A DNA stretch of 28,498 bases from Methanomassiliicoccaceae archaeon UBA404 (lineage in GTDB: Archaea > Thermoplasmatota > Thermoplasmata > Methanomassiliicoccales > Methanomethylophilaceae), in NCBI GenBank assembly GCA_002498605.1, contig DAHY01000041.1:4123-32620 (forward strand), written 5' to 3'. Positions 1 through 7,658 of this stretch are shown here, piece by piece (position 1 is the stretch's first letter; every line of letters begins with the position of its first letter). Below the pieces are notes generated by a model. That model was given only the letters and a program-made list of their open reading frames with translations, searched no databases and had not been told where the DNA came from. A program made the translations under genes and the position numbers.

Positions 1-389
1 CCTGAGAAAAAAAAGACGTGATGAAATTTTGAAATCTATGTATGTATAATAGCTCATGTCTTGATGTCGTGCCTGCTGCGACAAAGAACTGCTCCTAGTA
101 CCTATGTCGGGGAAAAAATGTTGTGGTCGTTCGGTACACCGTTCGTAAAAATCTTATCGCTTGTACGACATATTTTATTATTAAATCATAAATTACTCTC
201 TTGTACTTGATAAATTTGTAGAGAATCCCTTTTCTAAATTTCTTCTATATTATTCTTCGCGGCTCCATACATGATTACAGAATGGTAACTGCGTCAAACA
301 CTTGCAATATTTTCTAATTTAACGCCGTTATATCGTAAATCTAAACATATCTTTATTAATTAATGTAGTTAATCTAACACATTTATTAA
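1..389. other. Non-coding left edge
   Basis: AT-rich stretch before the first gene. I found no convincing ORF, tRNA or repeat here. It lies downstream of the leftward DUF998 gene, so it may hold that gene's 3' end and whatever lies beyond the window. Confidence 0.4.
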
Positions 390-962
390 TTAACCAATAC
401 ACATTTTGCATGAATTCTTTGAAACGTTAATCAAAATCATCCACGCCATGAACAAAATAACGAAGATCGGTTCAACAAAAGCCAACGGTGTCATTATGAT
501 TAATGCGACACCGGTTACCAAAATCAGGAAAGTCGGTATGGCAACCTGACAGTGTCTCTTTCTTCTGGAATATATCATGTAGATTATCATGACAATGCAC
601 AAAGTTCCGAAGAACAGCCCGGTGAATATAGTGTGAACAATTCCGTAGTCCATTGTGAATATACCCACTCCAATCAAAAATATGCCGGCCAGTATGAGGG
701 CGTAAAATGAATATTGCTTTAGAGCGGATTCTGTTTCACTGCTTTCGAAATATCCGTAAAGGCTGACGCATAACCCTGCGCCTACGCATCCGGCAAGGAA
801 TAGATATCTAGCGAAAGTATCTGAAATTCCTAACTCGCTCATAGTGTTAACACCGAATGTCCAAGATCTATCGATAAGCGCGCCCGCTATCCAACAACCT
901 GCGAAAAACAATATTCCGATATAGAGTACGTATGATGAACGATTGAGTTCAGAGAAACGCAT
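390..962 (-). CDS. DUF998-type integral membrane protein
   Basis: A 190-residue, very hydrophobic protein with about six predicted membrane helices (roughly residues 12-32, 50-68, 82-102, 106-130, 138-158, 160-180). The short motif TMSELG after the first helix, followed by a helix beginning ARYLFL, is typical of the DUF998 family, whose biochemical role is unknown. The ATG at 962 is supported by a TATA-like TATAAAA at 986-992 on the leftward strand, about 27 nt upstream, which predicts a leaderless transcript; there is no Shine-Dalgarno. It stands alone and ends in TAA. Membrane location is clear; the function is not. Confidence 0.75.
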   Translation of the reverse strand: MRFSELNRSSYVLYIGILFFAGCWIAGALIDRSWTFGVNTMSELGISDTFARYLFLAGCVGAGLCVSLYGYFESSETESALKQYSFYALILAGIFLIGVGIFTMDYGIVHTIFTGLFFGTLCIVMIIYMIYSRRKRHCQVAIPTFLILVTGVALIIMTPLAFVEPIFVILFMAWMILINVSKNSCKMCIG

Positions 963-1114
963 GGTGCGTAATCCGGTTATCGGGGTATAAAATGTTCTAT
1001 TTCAAAATTGTATAATTAATAAAGGTAATATCTTAATTACATTATTAAATCACAGTGTATTATTTTTCAAAGTAAAAAATTGCATATTTTATGATTTTAC
1101 ACCCAATTTTTGTG

Positions 1115-1158
1115 AAAATCGTAAATTTTTACATATTTCGGTATTTTTTTACGATTTT
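1115..1158. repeat. Perfect 11-bp inverted repeat
   Basis: AAAATCGTAAA at 1115-1125 is matched by its exact reverse complement TTTACGATTTT at 1148-1158, with a 22-nt A/T-rich loop. A related half-site ATGATTTTAC sits at 1091-1100. It could be a protein-binding site or a transcript hairpin; no gene lies close enough to decide. Confidence 0.5.
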
Positions 1159-1520
1159 GCAGGCAAAATACAGTCATTTTTTTCCCTGTTTTTCAACTTT
1201 TGATTTTTCAACTGTTTAGTCTAGCCTTTTCGACCTCAAAATGGTAAAGTTAAGTTGACATTCGGGGAGCCGTCGTGGACAAAATAGAGTATTTTTTGAT
1301 TGAATAATCAATTTTTTGATAAATTCCGATCATTCTCACATTTTCAAGGAATTTCCACAAAAAACGTGTTTTACTCCATATTTTTCAAGAATTATTACAG
1401 TGTAATATTATTTAATGAAATACCTTTACTACATTAATTAATTATACAAAATTCTAATATTTGCTTTAACGTTGTTAATTTAGGATATATGGAACGGTAT
1501 ACTAATAAAAATGAACTAAG

Positions 1521-1537
1521 TTAAGTTATTAACTTAA
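1521..1537. repeat. Near-continuous palindrome downstream of small gene
   Basis: TTAAGTTA and TAACTTAA are separated by one T (8-bp arms, perfect). It lies about 40 nt beyond the stop of the leftward small gene (1579), followed on that strand by AT-rich sequence, so a terminator role is possible; an operator is the alternative. Confidence 0.4.
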
Positions 1538-1578
1538 TTATTTTATCTAAGTAACAAATCGGTAAAAATACCATTAAT

Positions 1579-1758
1579 TTACAATCTGTCAAAGAATACT
1601 TTTTCAACCCGTTTTGCGTTTCTCTTTATTTCCGCCAGGGTGTCAGAAGACGGTTTTAAAGGAGGTCTTGCATCCGCCTCATCAATAAGCCTTTCGAGGA
1701 TTTTTAGCTCCTCTGATGACTCAAGTTTGAGACTTTCATAAAATGATTCAATAGCCAT
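1579..1758 (-). CDS. Small acidic hypothetical protein
   Basis: I do not recognise this protein. From the ATG at 1758 it is 59 residues, predicted mostly helical, with an acidic N-terminal half (SLKLESSEELKILERLIDEA), a proline-containing linker and a basic C-terminal half (IKRNAKRVEK). This start is chosen over ATG 1764 and an upstream codon at 1791 because GGGGG (1766-1770) is correctly spaced only for 1758, and a TATA-like TGTATAATG at about 1782-1790 would start the transcript almost at that ATG. The size and charge pattern resemble antitoxins or small regulators, but no toxin gene is adjacent, so no function is proposed. Confidence 0.5.
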   Translation of the reverse strand: MAIESFYESLKLESSEELKILERLIDEADARPPLKPSSDTLAEIKRNAKRVEKVFFDRL

Positions 1759-1873
1759 TTCCATGCCCCCAACTGTCAACACATTATACACACATAAAAA
1801 TATTCCAGTATGGTTTCGTCTGCGGTTAGAGTTTAGTTAAAATCAATATTAATTCTGACTATGGAATGTTTCA

Positions 1874-1957
1874 ATAAGTAATATCGGAGCTGTGTTGATA
1901 GGTGAATGCGGAAAGATGAACGGTTAAATCATCCGCCGTGCACCGACCATTCGGCCC
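1874..1957 (+). pseudogene. Degenerate duplicate of the dapB 5' end
   Basis: Read in frame from ATA 1874 this gives ISNIGAVLIGECGKMNG, then a TAA stop (1925-1927), then IIRRAPTIRP. The intact dapB 0.7 kb downstream begins MSNTKIALVGACGKMGS, L, IIRRVLAT. Over 1899-1949 the DNA matches 2607-2657 at 39 of 51 positions without gaps, and most differences here and further upstream are transitions. The start codon is lost (ATA for ATG) and similarity fades after about 27 codons. It is therefore a decayed partial copy of the dapB start, not a functional gene. Confidence 0.75.
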
Positions 1958-2019
1958 GGACATTAATTTTTACTTAGTCGTTATATATCCACGTCACAGT
2001 ATTATGACGAGGTGAGTGT

Positions 2020-2400
2020 TTGTTCTGTCCCCATTGTGGTGAAAATAATCCGTTCGATGCAAAATATTGTAAAAATTGTGGTACAAATTTAAACACTAAC
2101 ATCAGAGTCGAACAACCAATTCCAAACTCCACGATCGTGTACACAATTCCTCATAAGAGTGTAGGTGTCGGTATCGTCCTTTCTTTTCTATGTGTGGGTT
2201 TGGGGCATCTTTATGCAGGATTGATAGGAAAGGGATTGGGTCTATTGATTTTGTACATAGTGCTTTGGGTTATCTCCCCTGCTATATACTTCACATATAT
2301 TGTCGCCTTTATCCTGTGGATATGGGCATTATTCGATGTAAGAAATACAATCAATGAGTACAATGATTATACCCGAAATACAGGCAGACCGCCTTGGTAA
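2020..2400 (+). CDS. Zinc-ribbon / TM2-domain membrane protein
   Basis: A 126-residue protein. Residues 1-24 form a zinc ribbon with two CxxC pairs (C3/C6 and C17/C20). Residues 42-115 match the TM2 domain: two hydrophobic helices with the short G-G-H-LYAG turn (GLGHLYAGLIGKG) and a polar WALFDVRNTI end. TM2 proteins are small membrane proteins of unknown biochemical role; the ribbon faces the cytoplasm by inference. The frame is closed by TGA at 2005, so TTG 2020 is the only sensible start; GAGGTGA (2009-2015) lies just upstream and TTATATA at about 1981-1987 is the probable TATA box. Single gene. Confidence 0.85.
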   Translation: MFCPHCGENNPFDAKYCKNCGTNLNTNIRVEQPIPNSTIVYTIPHKSVGVGIVLSFLCVGLGHLYAGLIGKGLGLLILYIVLWVISPAIYFTYIVAFILWIWALFDVRNTINEYNDYTRNTGRPPW

Positions 2401-2581
2401 TTTTAAATCCCTTATTACAACTTCTTTACTCTTTACCTCATCGCTATTCCGTCATACTCTTTGCAAAAATTGTCTGTCAATCTCGTTATTAACAGAACAT
2501 ACGCAATAACGCTATGCGACCGAAGATCCACGTTCCATAAATTGATTATAAATTTAATAGAAGTACGGTGATAGGTGTTTC

Positions 2582-3382
2582 ATGAGCAATACCAAAATCG
2601 CATTAGTAGGTGCATGCGGAAAAATGGGTAGTTTGATTATCCGCCGTGTACTGGCCACAGAAGGAGCCGAAATCTCGGCCGCTTTCGATCTTATAAACAT
2701 CGGTAAAGATATCGGCGAAGTTGTCGGTGTCGACAAACTCGGAGTTCCGGTTTCAGATCCGAAAGATCTTTCTGCTGTTTTGAAAGAAACGAAGACTGAT
2801 GTTTTGATTGATTTCACTATAGCTCCCGCAACTGCCGCCAATGCGCCGGTTGCCGCCGAAGCTGGAGTCAATCTTATAATCGGAACAACCGGATTATCCG
2901 CAGAACAGAAAACCAACATCACCGAAGCTGTGATTAAAAACAATGTTTCTGCAGTTATCTCGTCCAATTATTCAATCGGTGTCGGTGTATTTTTCAAACT
3001 TGTGAAAGAAGCCGCCAAGTATCTCGGTGACGAATATGATGTTGAAATTATCGAGGCACATCACAACCAGAAGAAAGACGCTCCCAGCGGTACTGCGATA
3101 ACCGCGGCTGAAATAATCAGCAAAGAGATGGGCGGCAAAGATTTCGTTTACGGACGTGAGGGTATATGCCCCCGCGGTAAGGAAATAGGAATTCATGCTG
3201 TCAGAGGCGGGGATATTGTGGGAGATCACACTGTCATGTTCGTAGGAAATTCTGAACGTATCGAACTTCGTCATCAGGCTCATTCGAGAGAAATATTCGT
3301 TGGCGGTGCAGTAATGGCTGCTATGTGGCTTCCTTCTCGGAAGAAGGGCGTCGTTTACGAAATGTCAGACGTACTGAACTGA
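2582..3382 (+). CDS. dapB: 4-hydroxy-tetrahydrodipicolinate reductase
   Basis: A 266-residue full-length DapB. It reduces the dipicolinate intermediate with NAD(P)H in the diaminopimelate/lysine pathway in the cytoplasm. The N-terminal Rossmann fold carries the nucleotide-binding GACGKMG (residues 10-16); DFT(I)APA in the middle and EAHHNQKKDAPSGTA (about 153-167) form the conserved substrate-binding and catalytic segment with the His pair and Lys. The C-terminal segment with R-H-QAHSREIF and GGAVMAAMWL is also family-typical. ATG 2582 fits both the alignment and a TATA-like TATAAATTTA at 2547-2556. No other dap gene is nearby. A decayed copy of its first codons lies at 1874-1957. Confidence 0.95.
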   Translation: MSNTKIALVGACGKMGSLIIRRVLATEGAEISAAFDLINIGKDIGEVVGVDKLGVPVSDPKDLSAVLKETKTDVLIDFTIAPATAANAPVAAEAGVNLIIGTTGLSAEQKTNITEAVIKNNVSAVISSNYSIGVGVFFKLVKEAAKYLGDEYDVEIIEAHHNQKKDAPSGTAITAAEIISKEMGGKDFVYGREGICPRGKEIGIHAVRGGDIVGDHTVMFVGNSERIELRHQAHSREIFVGGAVMAAMWLPSRKKGVVYEMSDVLN

Positions 3383-3462
3383 TAGCGACCGGAATAAATT
3401 TGTTAAAAAAGAGACGGAATCACACATCCGCCTCCAATTAACCTTACAAAGGAGATAAAGAA

Positions 3463-3882
3463 ATGGACTCAAGATTTGATGACCTTCAAGAGGATATTTT
3501 AGAGGACAATCTGGAAATATATTCGAAAACCGCCGTAGATCATTTCATGAACCCTCGCAACCTGGGAGAAATGGAAGATTATGATGGTTTTGCCCGTTCA
3601 ACCGGTCCTTGTGGCGATTCCATAAGTATTTGGATTAAAGTTAAAGACAACATTATTTCAGAAATATCCTTCACTACCGACGGTTGCGGTCCCAGCATTT
3701 CATCGGCAAGCATGGTTACGGCATTGGCAAAAGGAAAAACAATCGAAGAAGCCCGTAAGATCGGTCAATGGGACGTCCTCAATGCTTTAGAAGGGCTACC
3801 TGAAGAAAAAGAGCATTGCAGTCTTTTGGCAGCAACATCTCTCATGAAAGCTATGGAAGACTTCTCAGCTTCAAAGAATTAA
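3463..3882 (+). CDS. IscU/NifU-like Fe-S cluster scaffold
   Basis: A 139-residue IscU-type scaffold, on which Fe-S clusters are assembled before transfer to apoproteins. The three ligand cysteines are present in the usual contexts: GPC50GD, DGC75GP and HC119SLLA, as is the conserved Asp52 after the first cysteine. An extra acidic segment of about 18 residues precedes the domain. A good Shine-Dalgarno (AAGGAG, about 3449-3454) lies before ATG 3463. It follows dapB by 80 nt, possibly in the same transcript, and is followed by a T-rich terminator. No cysteine desulfurase gene is adjacent, so the sulfur donor is elsewhere. Confidence 0.9.
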   Translation: MDSRFDDLQEDILEDNLEIYSKTAVDHFMNPRNLGEMEDYDGFARSTGPCGDSISIWIKVKDNIISEISFTTDGCGPSISSASMVTALAKGKTIEEARKIGQWDVLNALEGLPEEKEHCSLLAATSLMKAMEDFSASKN

Positions 3883-3900
3883 AATCCCTTCGGTAAACCA

Positions 3901-3936
3901 CTTTTTTAGTTATTTTCAAATTATTATTTTTACTTC
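3901..3936 (+). terminator. T-rich archaeal terminator after Fe-S scaffold gene
   Basis: Three successive T-runs (six, four and five T) begin about 18 nt beyond the TAA stop, with no strong stem. This is the usual archaeal intrinsic termination signal. Confidence 0.5.
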
Positions 3937-4019
3937 AGACACTTCGTTGCCTATTGAATTTTCATATGTTTAAGCTGACTTCAGGATGCTTATATAATTT
4001 CTTTATTTAGGTTATATAT

Positions 4020-4070
4020 TGCTCAATTGTGCAATATGTTTATATAATTCCTGCTCAGTAGTGTAATATT
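4020..4070 (+). promoter_or_regulatory. Promoter with paired direct-repeat operator for DUF134 gene
   Basis: TGCTCAATTGTGCAATATG (4020-4038) recurs as TGCTCAGTAGTGTAATATT (4052-4070), 15 of 19 positions identical and exactly 32 nt apart, about three helical turns. Between them sits TTTATATAAT (4039-4048), a TATA box about 28 nt before ATG 4072. A second TATA-like TTATATAAT lies at 3990-3998. The two repeats thus bracket the TATA box and reach the predicted start point, the layout expected of an autoregulated helix-turn-helix gene. Operator function is inference. Confidence 0.6.
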
Positions 4071-4071
4071 G

Positions 4072-4404
4072 ATGACTCCCGGAAGAGGCAGAGGAAGACG
4101 CAGAGGACCCCGATGGGTAGAGAATATACCGCCAACCACTTATTTCGGACCTCCCGGCGAAGTAGTCAGTCATTCGGATTCTGTGGTACTGACTTACGCC
4201 GAATTGGAAGCAATACGGTTAGTGGATTTGGAAGGACTCTGCCAGGAAGAGGCTTCGGCCCGTATGGGAATATCCAGAAGAACTTTCTGGAGCGATCTGC
4301 GTTCCGCCCGTGTTAAAGTGGCCACCGCTCTTGTGAACGGACAGGCCATTCGGATAGAATCGGGGGAATACGATACCGAAAATCGGAAATCATCAAGGAG
4401 ATAA
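4072..4404 (+). CDS. UPF0251/DUF134 helix-turn-helix DNA-binding protein
   Basis: A 110-residue protein of the UPF0251 (DUF134) family. It has an Arg/Gly-rich N-terminus, the conserved LTYAELEAIRLVDLEGLCQEE segment and a sigma-70-region-4-like helix-turn-helix (ASARMGISRRTFWSDLRSARVKVATAL, about residues 60-86). Family members are predicted transcription regulators. ATG 4072 is preferred to the adjoining TTG 4069 because the TATA box at 4039-4048 predicts a leaderless start there. The DUF5320 gene follows after 13 nt, a common pairing, so the regulator probably controls this two-gene operon through the repeats overlapping its promoter. Confidence 0.85.
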   Translation: MTPGRGRGRRRGPRWVENIPPTTYFGPPGEVVSHSDSVVLTYAELEAIRLVDLEGLCQEEASARMGISRRTFWSDLRSARVKVATALVNGQAIRIESGEYDTENRKSSRR

Positions 4405-4417
4405 AAGAGGTATAAAT

Positions 4418-4747
4418 ATGCCAAGAGGAAACAGAATGGGCCCTGAAGGAAGAGGGCCGATGACAGGAAAGAGAATGGGGTACTGTGCAGGACACAACGT
4501 GGCCGAATCCGCGGGACGCGGTATGGGTCACGGACACGGCGCAGGAAGAGGAATGGGCCGCGGAATGCGTTGCCGCAGCGGAACCTATCATAGAAGAGCG
4601 GGTTACGCACCGATGTCCGTTTATACTCCGACGCCGGAAGATGAAAAACGTCATCTGGAAGAATTCGCAAAACAACTGAAAGCGGATCTCGAAAGCGTCG
4701 AAGAACGTATCCAAAAACTAAACGAGTCCGAAGAGACTGAAGAGTGA
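4418..4747 (+). CDS. DUF5320-family protein
   Basis: A 109-residue protein with the characteristic DUF5320 N-terminus: MPRGNRMGPEGRGPMTGKRMGYCAG, shown here as family hallmark residues M-P-R-G, G-P-M-T-G and Y-C-A-G. The middle (residues 30-55) is a Gly/Arg/His/Met-rich low-complexity segment with possible metal-binding His and Cys; residues 68-105 form an acidic-basic coiled coil. The family is often found beside DUF134 regulators and nitrogenase-accessory-like (NifX/NifB domain) or Mrp ATPase proteins, but its role is not known and none of those genes is in view. GGAG/GAGG-type sequence upstream of ATG 4418 gives a Shine-Dalgarno. Confidence 0.8.
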   Translation: MPRGNRMGPEGRGPMTGKRMGYCAGHNVAESAGRGMGHGHGAGRGMGRGMRCRSGTYHRRAGYAPMSVYTPTPEDEKRHLEEFAKQLKADLESVEERIQKLNESEETEE

Positions 4748-4782
4748 TGATGCGGCCTCAGGTCGCGGAACTTAAACAATAT

Positions 4783-4826
4783 AGAATTCGGCGCCTATTA
4801 AGATTTTAATCCAGGCGCCGAATTCT
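4783..4826. terminator. Strong bidirectional hairpin terminator
   Basis: AGAATTCGGCGCCT (4783-4796) and AGGCGCCGAATTCT (4813-4826) are exact 14-nt reverse complements. The loop can pair further (ATTAA with TTAAT). TGTTTT follows on the right. It sits between the ends of two converging operons (DUF134-DUF5320 and speD-speE), so it probably stops both. Confidence 0.8.
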
Positions 4827-4863
4827 GTTTTAATACGTTTTCAACGTCTACGAATCTTTGAAT

Positions 4864-5703
4864 TTATTTCAAAAGTTCCTTTACGTAATTCGGCAAAGCA
4901 AAGGATGCTTTGCGAACTTCTTCGTTGAAATATTTCGTAACGATGCCGTCCATTCTTCCCTTAATCGGGTCGGATTCAGGCTTAACGGTTTTCGAAGCAA
5001 ATCCAAAGAGCCAGTGTCCGGATGGATAGGTCGGAATGAAGGCCTGATACACGGTGCAAATCGGAAATACTTCTCTCATTGTTTTGTGCATTTTCTGAGC
5101 GACTTTAGCATCGTTTTCATAATACGGGCTTTCGTGTTGATTAACTAAAATCCCGCCTTCGTTCAATATATCGTTACAATTTTTGTAGAACTCGGAAGTG
5201 AACAATCCTTCTCCCGGTCCTATGTAAGGATCGGTGGAATCAACGATTATAAGGTCGTATTTTTCCTTTGTTTCTGCAACAAATTTAATACCGTCCTCAA
5301 CAAGTGTATTGACTCTAGGGTCGTCAATCGAACAGGAAATCGAAGGCAAATATTCTTTTGAAACATCGATAACGTCACCGTCAATTTCAACAAAATCAAC
5401 CTTTTTGACACAGTCGTGTTTCACTACTTCCCTGACGGAACCTCCGTCCCCTCCGCCGATAACGAGAACGTTTTCGGGGTTGGCAATTATGGACATGGGA
5501 ACGTGAACCATCATTTCGTGATAGATGAATTCGTCTTTCTCGGTCAGCATAAGGTAACCGTCTATCACCATTATTTTTCCGAATGTTTTGGATTCAAAAA
5601 TTTCTATATTCTGAAACTCGCTCTCGCCGAAATAGAGAATTTTTTCCTTTTCGATTCTCAGATCGACTCCTTCGGACTGTTCTTCAAAGTGCCAATCAGA
5701 CAA
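4864..5703 (-). CDS. speE: Spermidine synthase
   Basis: From TTG 5703 this is a 279-residue polyamine aminopropyltransferase, the normal length for SpeE. It transfers the aminopropyl group of decarboxylated S-adenosylmethionine to putrescine. The SAM-type Rossmann core shows GGGDGGSVREVVKH, then VEID, and the catalytic DSTDPYIGPGEGLF loop; the N-terminal beta domain ends in YHEMMVHVP. I chose TTG 5703 rather than an upstream ATG at 5784 because GGAGGGGGCG lies just before it and the extra residues would lie entirely inside speD. It overlaps the end of speD by 8 nt, so the two are translationally coupled. Confidence 0.9.
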   Translation of the reverse strand: MSDWHFEEQSEGVDLRIEKEKILYFGESEFQNIEIFESKTFGKIMVIDGYLMLTEKDEFIYHEMMVHVPMSIIANPENVLVIGGGDGGSVREVVKHDCVKKVDFVEIDGDVIDVSKEYLPSISCSIDDPRVNTLVEDGIKFVAETKEKYDLIIVDSTDPYIGPGEGLFTSEFYKNCNDILNEGGILVNQHESPYYENDAKVAQKMHKTMREVFPICTVYQAFIPTYPSGHWLFGFASKTVKPESDPIKGRMDGIVTKYFNEEVRKASFALPNYVKELLK

Positions 5704-6421
5704 CCTCGCCCCCTCCGAAAGAACGTTCAAGGTAAATCTCTTCGATTTCATTCCAAAGATCTGTTTCCAGCCTGAAAGAATCAAGGTCTTTGTGAATTAA
5801 CCTTGTGGTGTAAGATCTGAGCTCCGGGCGGTTGAAATCTTCAGCCGTATACTCGTTGAGAGTGTCTTCGCTGAAACATTCCTGAAGTGAATCCACCTTT
5901 ATGTCTTCGAAGACTTTTTTGCCGCGGATATCTCTGGTGTAACCTCTTACTCTGTAATCCAGAATTGCTATGTGGGGTTCAAAGAAATTGAATATTTTAT
6001 CCATTACCGTCAAAGGGGATATGTTTCCGCAGGTGGACATGGTAATATCCAATCTGAACGTGGATATCCCTATGGATTGATGGTGTTCCGGATACGTATG
6101 TAATGAAATGTGACTTTTATCCAAATGAGCGGTGGTCTTTTGGTGTAAATTTATATCCTCTTCCGCCAACAGAATCAATGCGGAAGCTCCGTGAGGATCG
6201 TAGTCGTAAGTCGAGACGCCCAAAATGGTGGCATCGATATTGCTACATATTTCTTCCATTAAAGTTCTCAGATTGGATGAGTTAAAGCGCTCGTCGATAT
6301 AAGTAATGAAATCTCTGCGTTCTTCGTCGGTTGCCGTTCGCTGTACGGTATACAAATTCAAATCGAGAGACTTCGCCAGGTTATTAAAACCGTGGAAAGA
6401 CAGACATTTATTCTTTATCAT
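5696..6421 (-). CDS. speD: S-adenosylmethionine decarboxylase proenzyme, long bacterial-type
   Basis: A 241-residue proenzyme that self-cleaves to make a pyruvoyl cofactor and decarboxylates SAM for SpeE. The cleavage site is HLDK102-S103HISLHTYPE, with the processing Cys in MSTCGNISPL. Further conserved segments are SFHGFNNLAKSL near the N-terminus and YRVRGYTRDIRGKKVF. This is the long class-1A form known from Escherichia coli, rather than the short form of about 120 residues usual in archaea. The ATG at 6421 follows a G-rich Shine-Dalgarno (GGGGGG, about 6428-6433). It is first gene of the leftward speD-speE operon. Confidence 0.9.
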   Translation of the reverse strand: MIKNKCLSFHGFNNLAKSLDLNLYTVQRTATDEERRDFITYIDERFNSSNLRTLMEEICSNIDATILGVSTYDYDPHGASALILLAEEDINLHQKTTAHLDKSHISLHTYPEHHQSIGISTFRLDITMSTCGNISPLTVMDKIFNFFEPHIAILDYRVRGYTRDIRGKKVFEDIKVDSLQECFSEDTLNEYTAEDFNRPELRSYTTRLIHKDLDSFRLETDLWNEIEEIYLERSFGGGEVV

Positions 6422-6433
6422 GATACTGCCCCC

Positions 6434-6451
6434 CTGATGGTCGAGCCACAG
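6434..6451 (-). promoter_or_regulatory. Hairpin next to the speD ribosome-binding site
   Basis: On the leftward strand CTGTGG, loop CTCGA, CCATCAG can form a six-pair stem with one bulged base immediately before the GGGGGG Shine-Dalgarno of speD. It could tune translation initiation; I do not recognise it as a known SAM riboswitch. Confidence 0.3.
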
Positions 6452-6545
6452 ATGCTGTTGCGGTTATGATTAACTCATTTAAAAAGCAATTCCTTAAAAA
6501 TTATTAATTAATAGTATTTTTGAGATATTTTACTCATATCTTCGC

Positions 6546-6560
6546 TAATGGGTCCCATTA
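6546..6560. repeat. 15-nt palindrome between speD and the CARF-like gene
   Basis: TAATGGG, T, CCCATTA: perfect 7-bp arms around one base. It lies about 125 nt upstream of speD and 68 nt beyond the end of the leftward CARF-like gene, so it may be an operator or part of a terminator. Confidence 0.4.
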
Positions 6561-6627
6561 AACAAACCATAATGAACCTGTTTATTTTCACTTCAGTCTG
6601 TATGATTAATGTTTGAAAATTAACAAA

Positions 6628-7623
6628 TTATAAGCCATCCTTATCGGCAGAAACACACTCATTCACATAGTATGTATCGATAGTAAAACGTCCGTGATTG
6701 GTCAGCTCGTATGTTCCTCTGCTGATTCTATCGACGAGGTCTTCGGATACCCATCTGTCAATAAATTGACGCTGGAATATCATTTTCTCATTGGGCAATT
6801 CCTTTTCGTCCCAGTTCCATAGTTTAATTATTTCCCCGTTTTCCGTGTAGCTGTATTCTTTAAACTCCCGTATGGTTTCGGTGGCTGAAGGGCAACCGAG
6901 ATCAAAATAAACCTTTAAAGACAAAATCAATCTTTTATCCGGACGGGGAATCGTAAAGTTGGTTATAGGAACAGGTTCTTTTACGGATTTGGCCAACCCG
7001 ACGAACCTGCCGTTTTCGTAATAATGCTGTTCATCCTTAATCATGTGTTCTCTGGTGTGAACGGAGAAAACCTCTACATTATCGAACATCATGGAGACCA
7101 TTAATGCAGCGGCCGAGAATTCCGAAGATCCAGCTGAAATATTGACATAAATCGGATTTTTGGAATCTTCATCAAACTTCCTTTCAAAATTCATGATAGA
7201 GAACACTGTTTTCAACATCACATTGAAATCATAAACGACTTCGTTGACATCAACTACAGTCAATTCTTTTACAAGTTTTTTACTGGGTCTGTCAATCAAA
7301 ACAGTTTCGCTTCCCGTCTTAGCCTCTTCATAACGGCATTCTTCTACGTTATACTCAAGGAGGGTGGTGTCGTAATGTTCGTCAAGAATCTCCAAAACAG
7401 TATCGAACAATTCATTGTAAAAGGTTTTTTCACTATTTCCTTTTTTGTCGCAATAGTGCACCAAATAGGCTTTTGTGGCGTCATAATGAATAATGGGGTC
7501 GGTGATTTTTATTGTGTCGAATGTAATACATGAAATAACGATCCTCTCCACGGATTTTCCGGTATTACCAACCGATCTCGAACTAACGGGTGTTATTTTC
7601 ACCGGAGTATTTTTTTCAGACAT
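6628..7623 (-). CDS. CARF-like / winged-helix regulator (DUF6293-like)
   Basis: A 331-residue protein. The N-terminal part (about 24-215) looks like a Rossmann-type CARF domain: a strand at 25-33, a helix pair, and the signature VNISAGSSEFSAAALMVSMM (160-179), which corresponds to the N-I-S-x-G-(S/T)-K/S ligand loop of Csa3 and HFX_2341/DUF6293 proteins. The C-terminal part (230-325) reads as a winged helix-turn-helix. Such proteins usually sense cyclic oligoadenylate or another nucleotide and act on a nearby promoter. It is transcribed divergently from the NYN-nuclease set and a TATA-like element at 7655-7663 overlaps the first of three operator repeats, so it most likely controls both sides. 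No CRISPR-Cas gene is in the window. Confidence 0.6.
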   Translation of the reverse strand: MSEKNTPVKITPVSSRSVGNTGKSVERIVISCITFDTIKITDPIIHYDATKAYLVHYCDKKGNSEKTFYNELFDTVLEILDEHYDTTLLEYNVEECRYEEAKTGSETVLIDRPSKKLVKELTVVDVNEVVYDFNVMLKTVFSIMNFERKFDEDSKNPIYVNISAGSSEFSAAALMVSMMFDNVEVFSVHTREHMIKDEQHYYENGRFVGLAKSVKEPVPITNFTIPRPDKRLILSLKVYFDLGCPSATETIREFKEYSYTENGEIIKLWNWDEKELPNEKMIFQRQFIDRWVSEDLVDRISRGTYELTNHGRFTIDTYYVNECVSADKDGL

Positions 7624-7658
7624 TTTTATTCCGGAGCGTATATTGCGATATTGTATTT

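Larger units (their letters stand above)
963..1578. other. AT-rich intergenic region with inverted repeats
   Basis: About 600 nt with no believable ORF and many A/T homopolymer runs. It contains the DUF998 promoter at its left end and two clear inverted repeats listed separately. I looked for Orc1/Cdc6-type origin boxes and did not recognise any. Confidence 0.5.

Noticed and set aside
19..25. GTGATGA, a possible C box of a C/D guide RNA
   Set aside because: No D box (CTGA) follows within the usual distance.
963..1578. AT-rich region as replication origin
   Set aside because: No Orc1/Cdc6 gene or recognisable origin-recognition boxes; AT richness and inverted repeats alone are not enough.
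4194..4714. Long leftward frames opposite DUF134 and DUF5320
   Set aside because: Composition is arginine/serine/cysteine-rich without any domain, and the rightward genes have good families, promoter and ribosome-binding sites.
5784..5784. ATG 5784 as speE start
   Set aside because: It would add 27 residues lying wholly within speD; TTG 5703 has a strong ribosome-binding site and gives the normal SpeE length.
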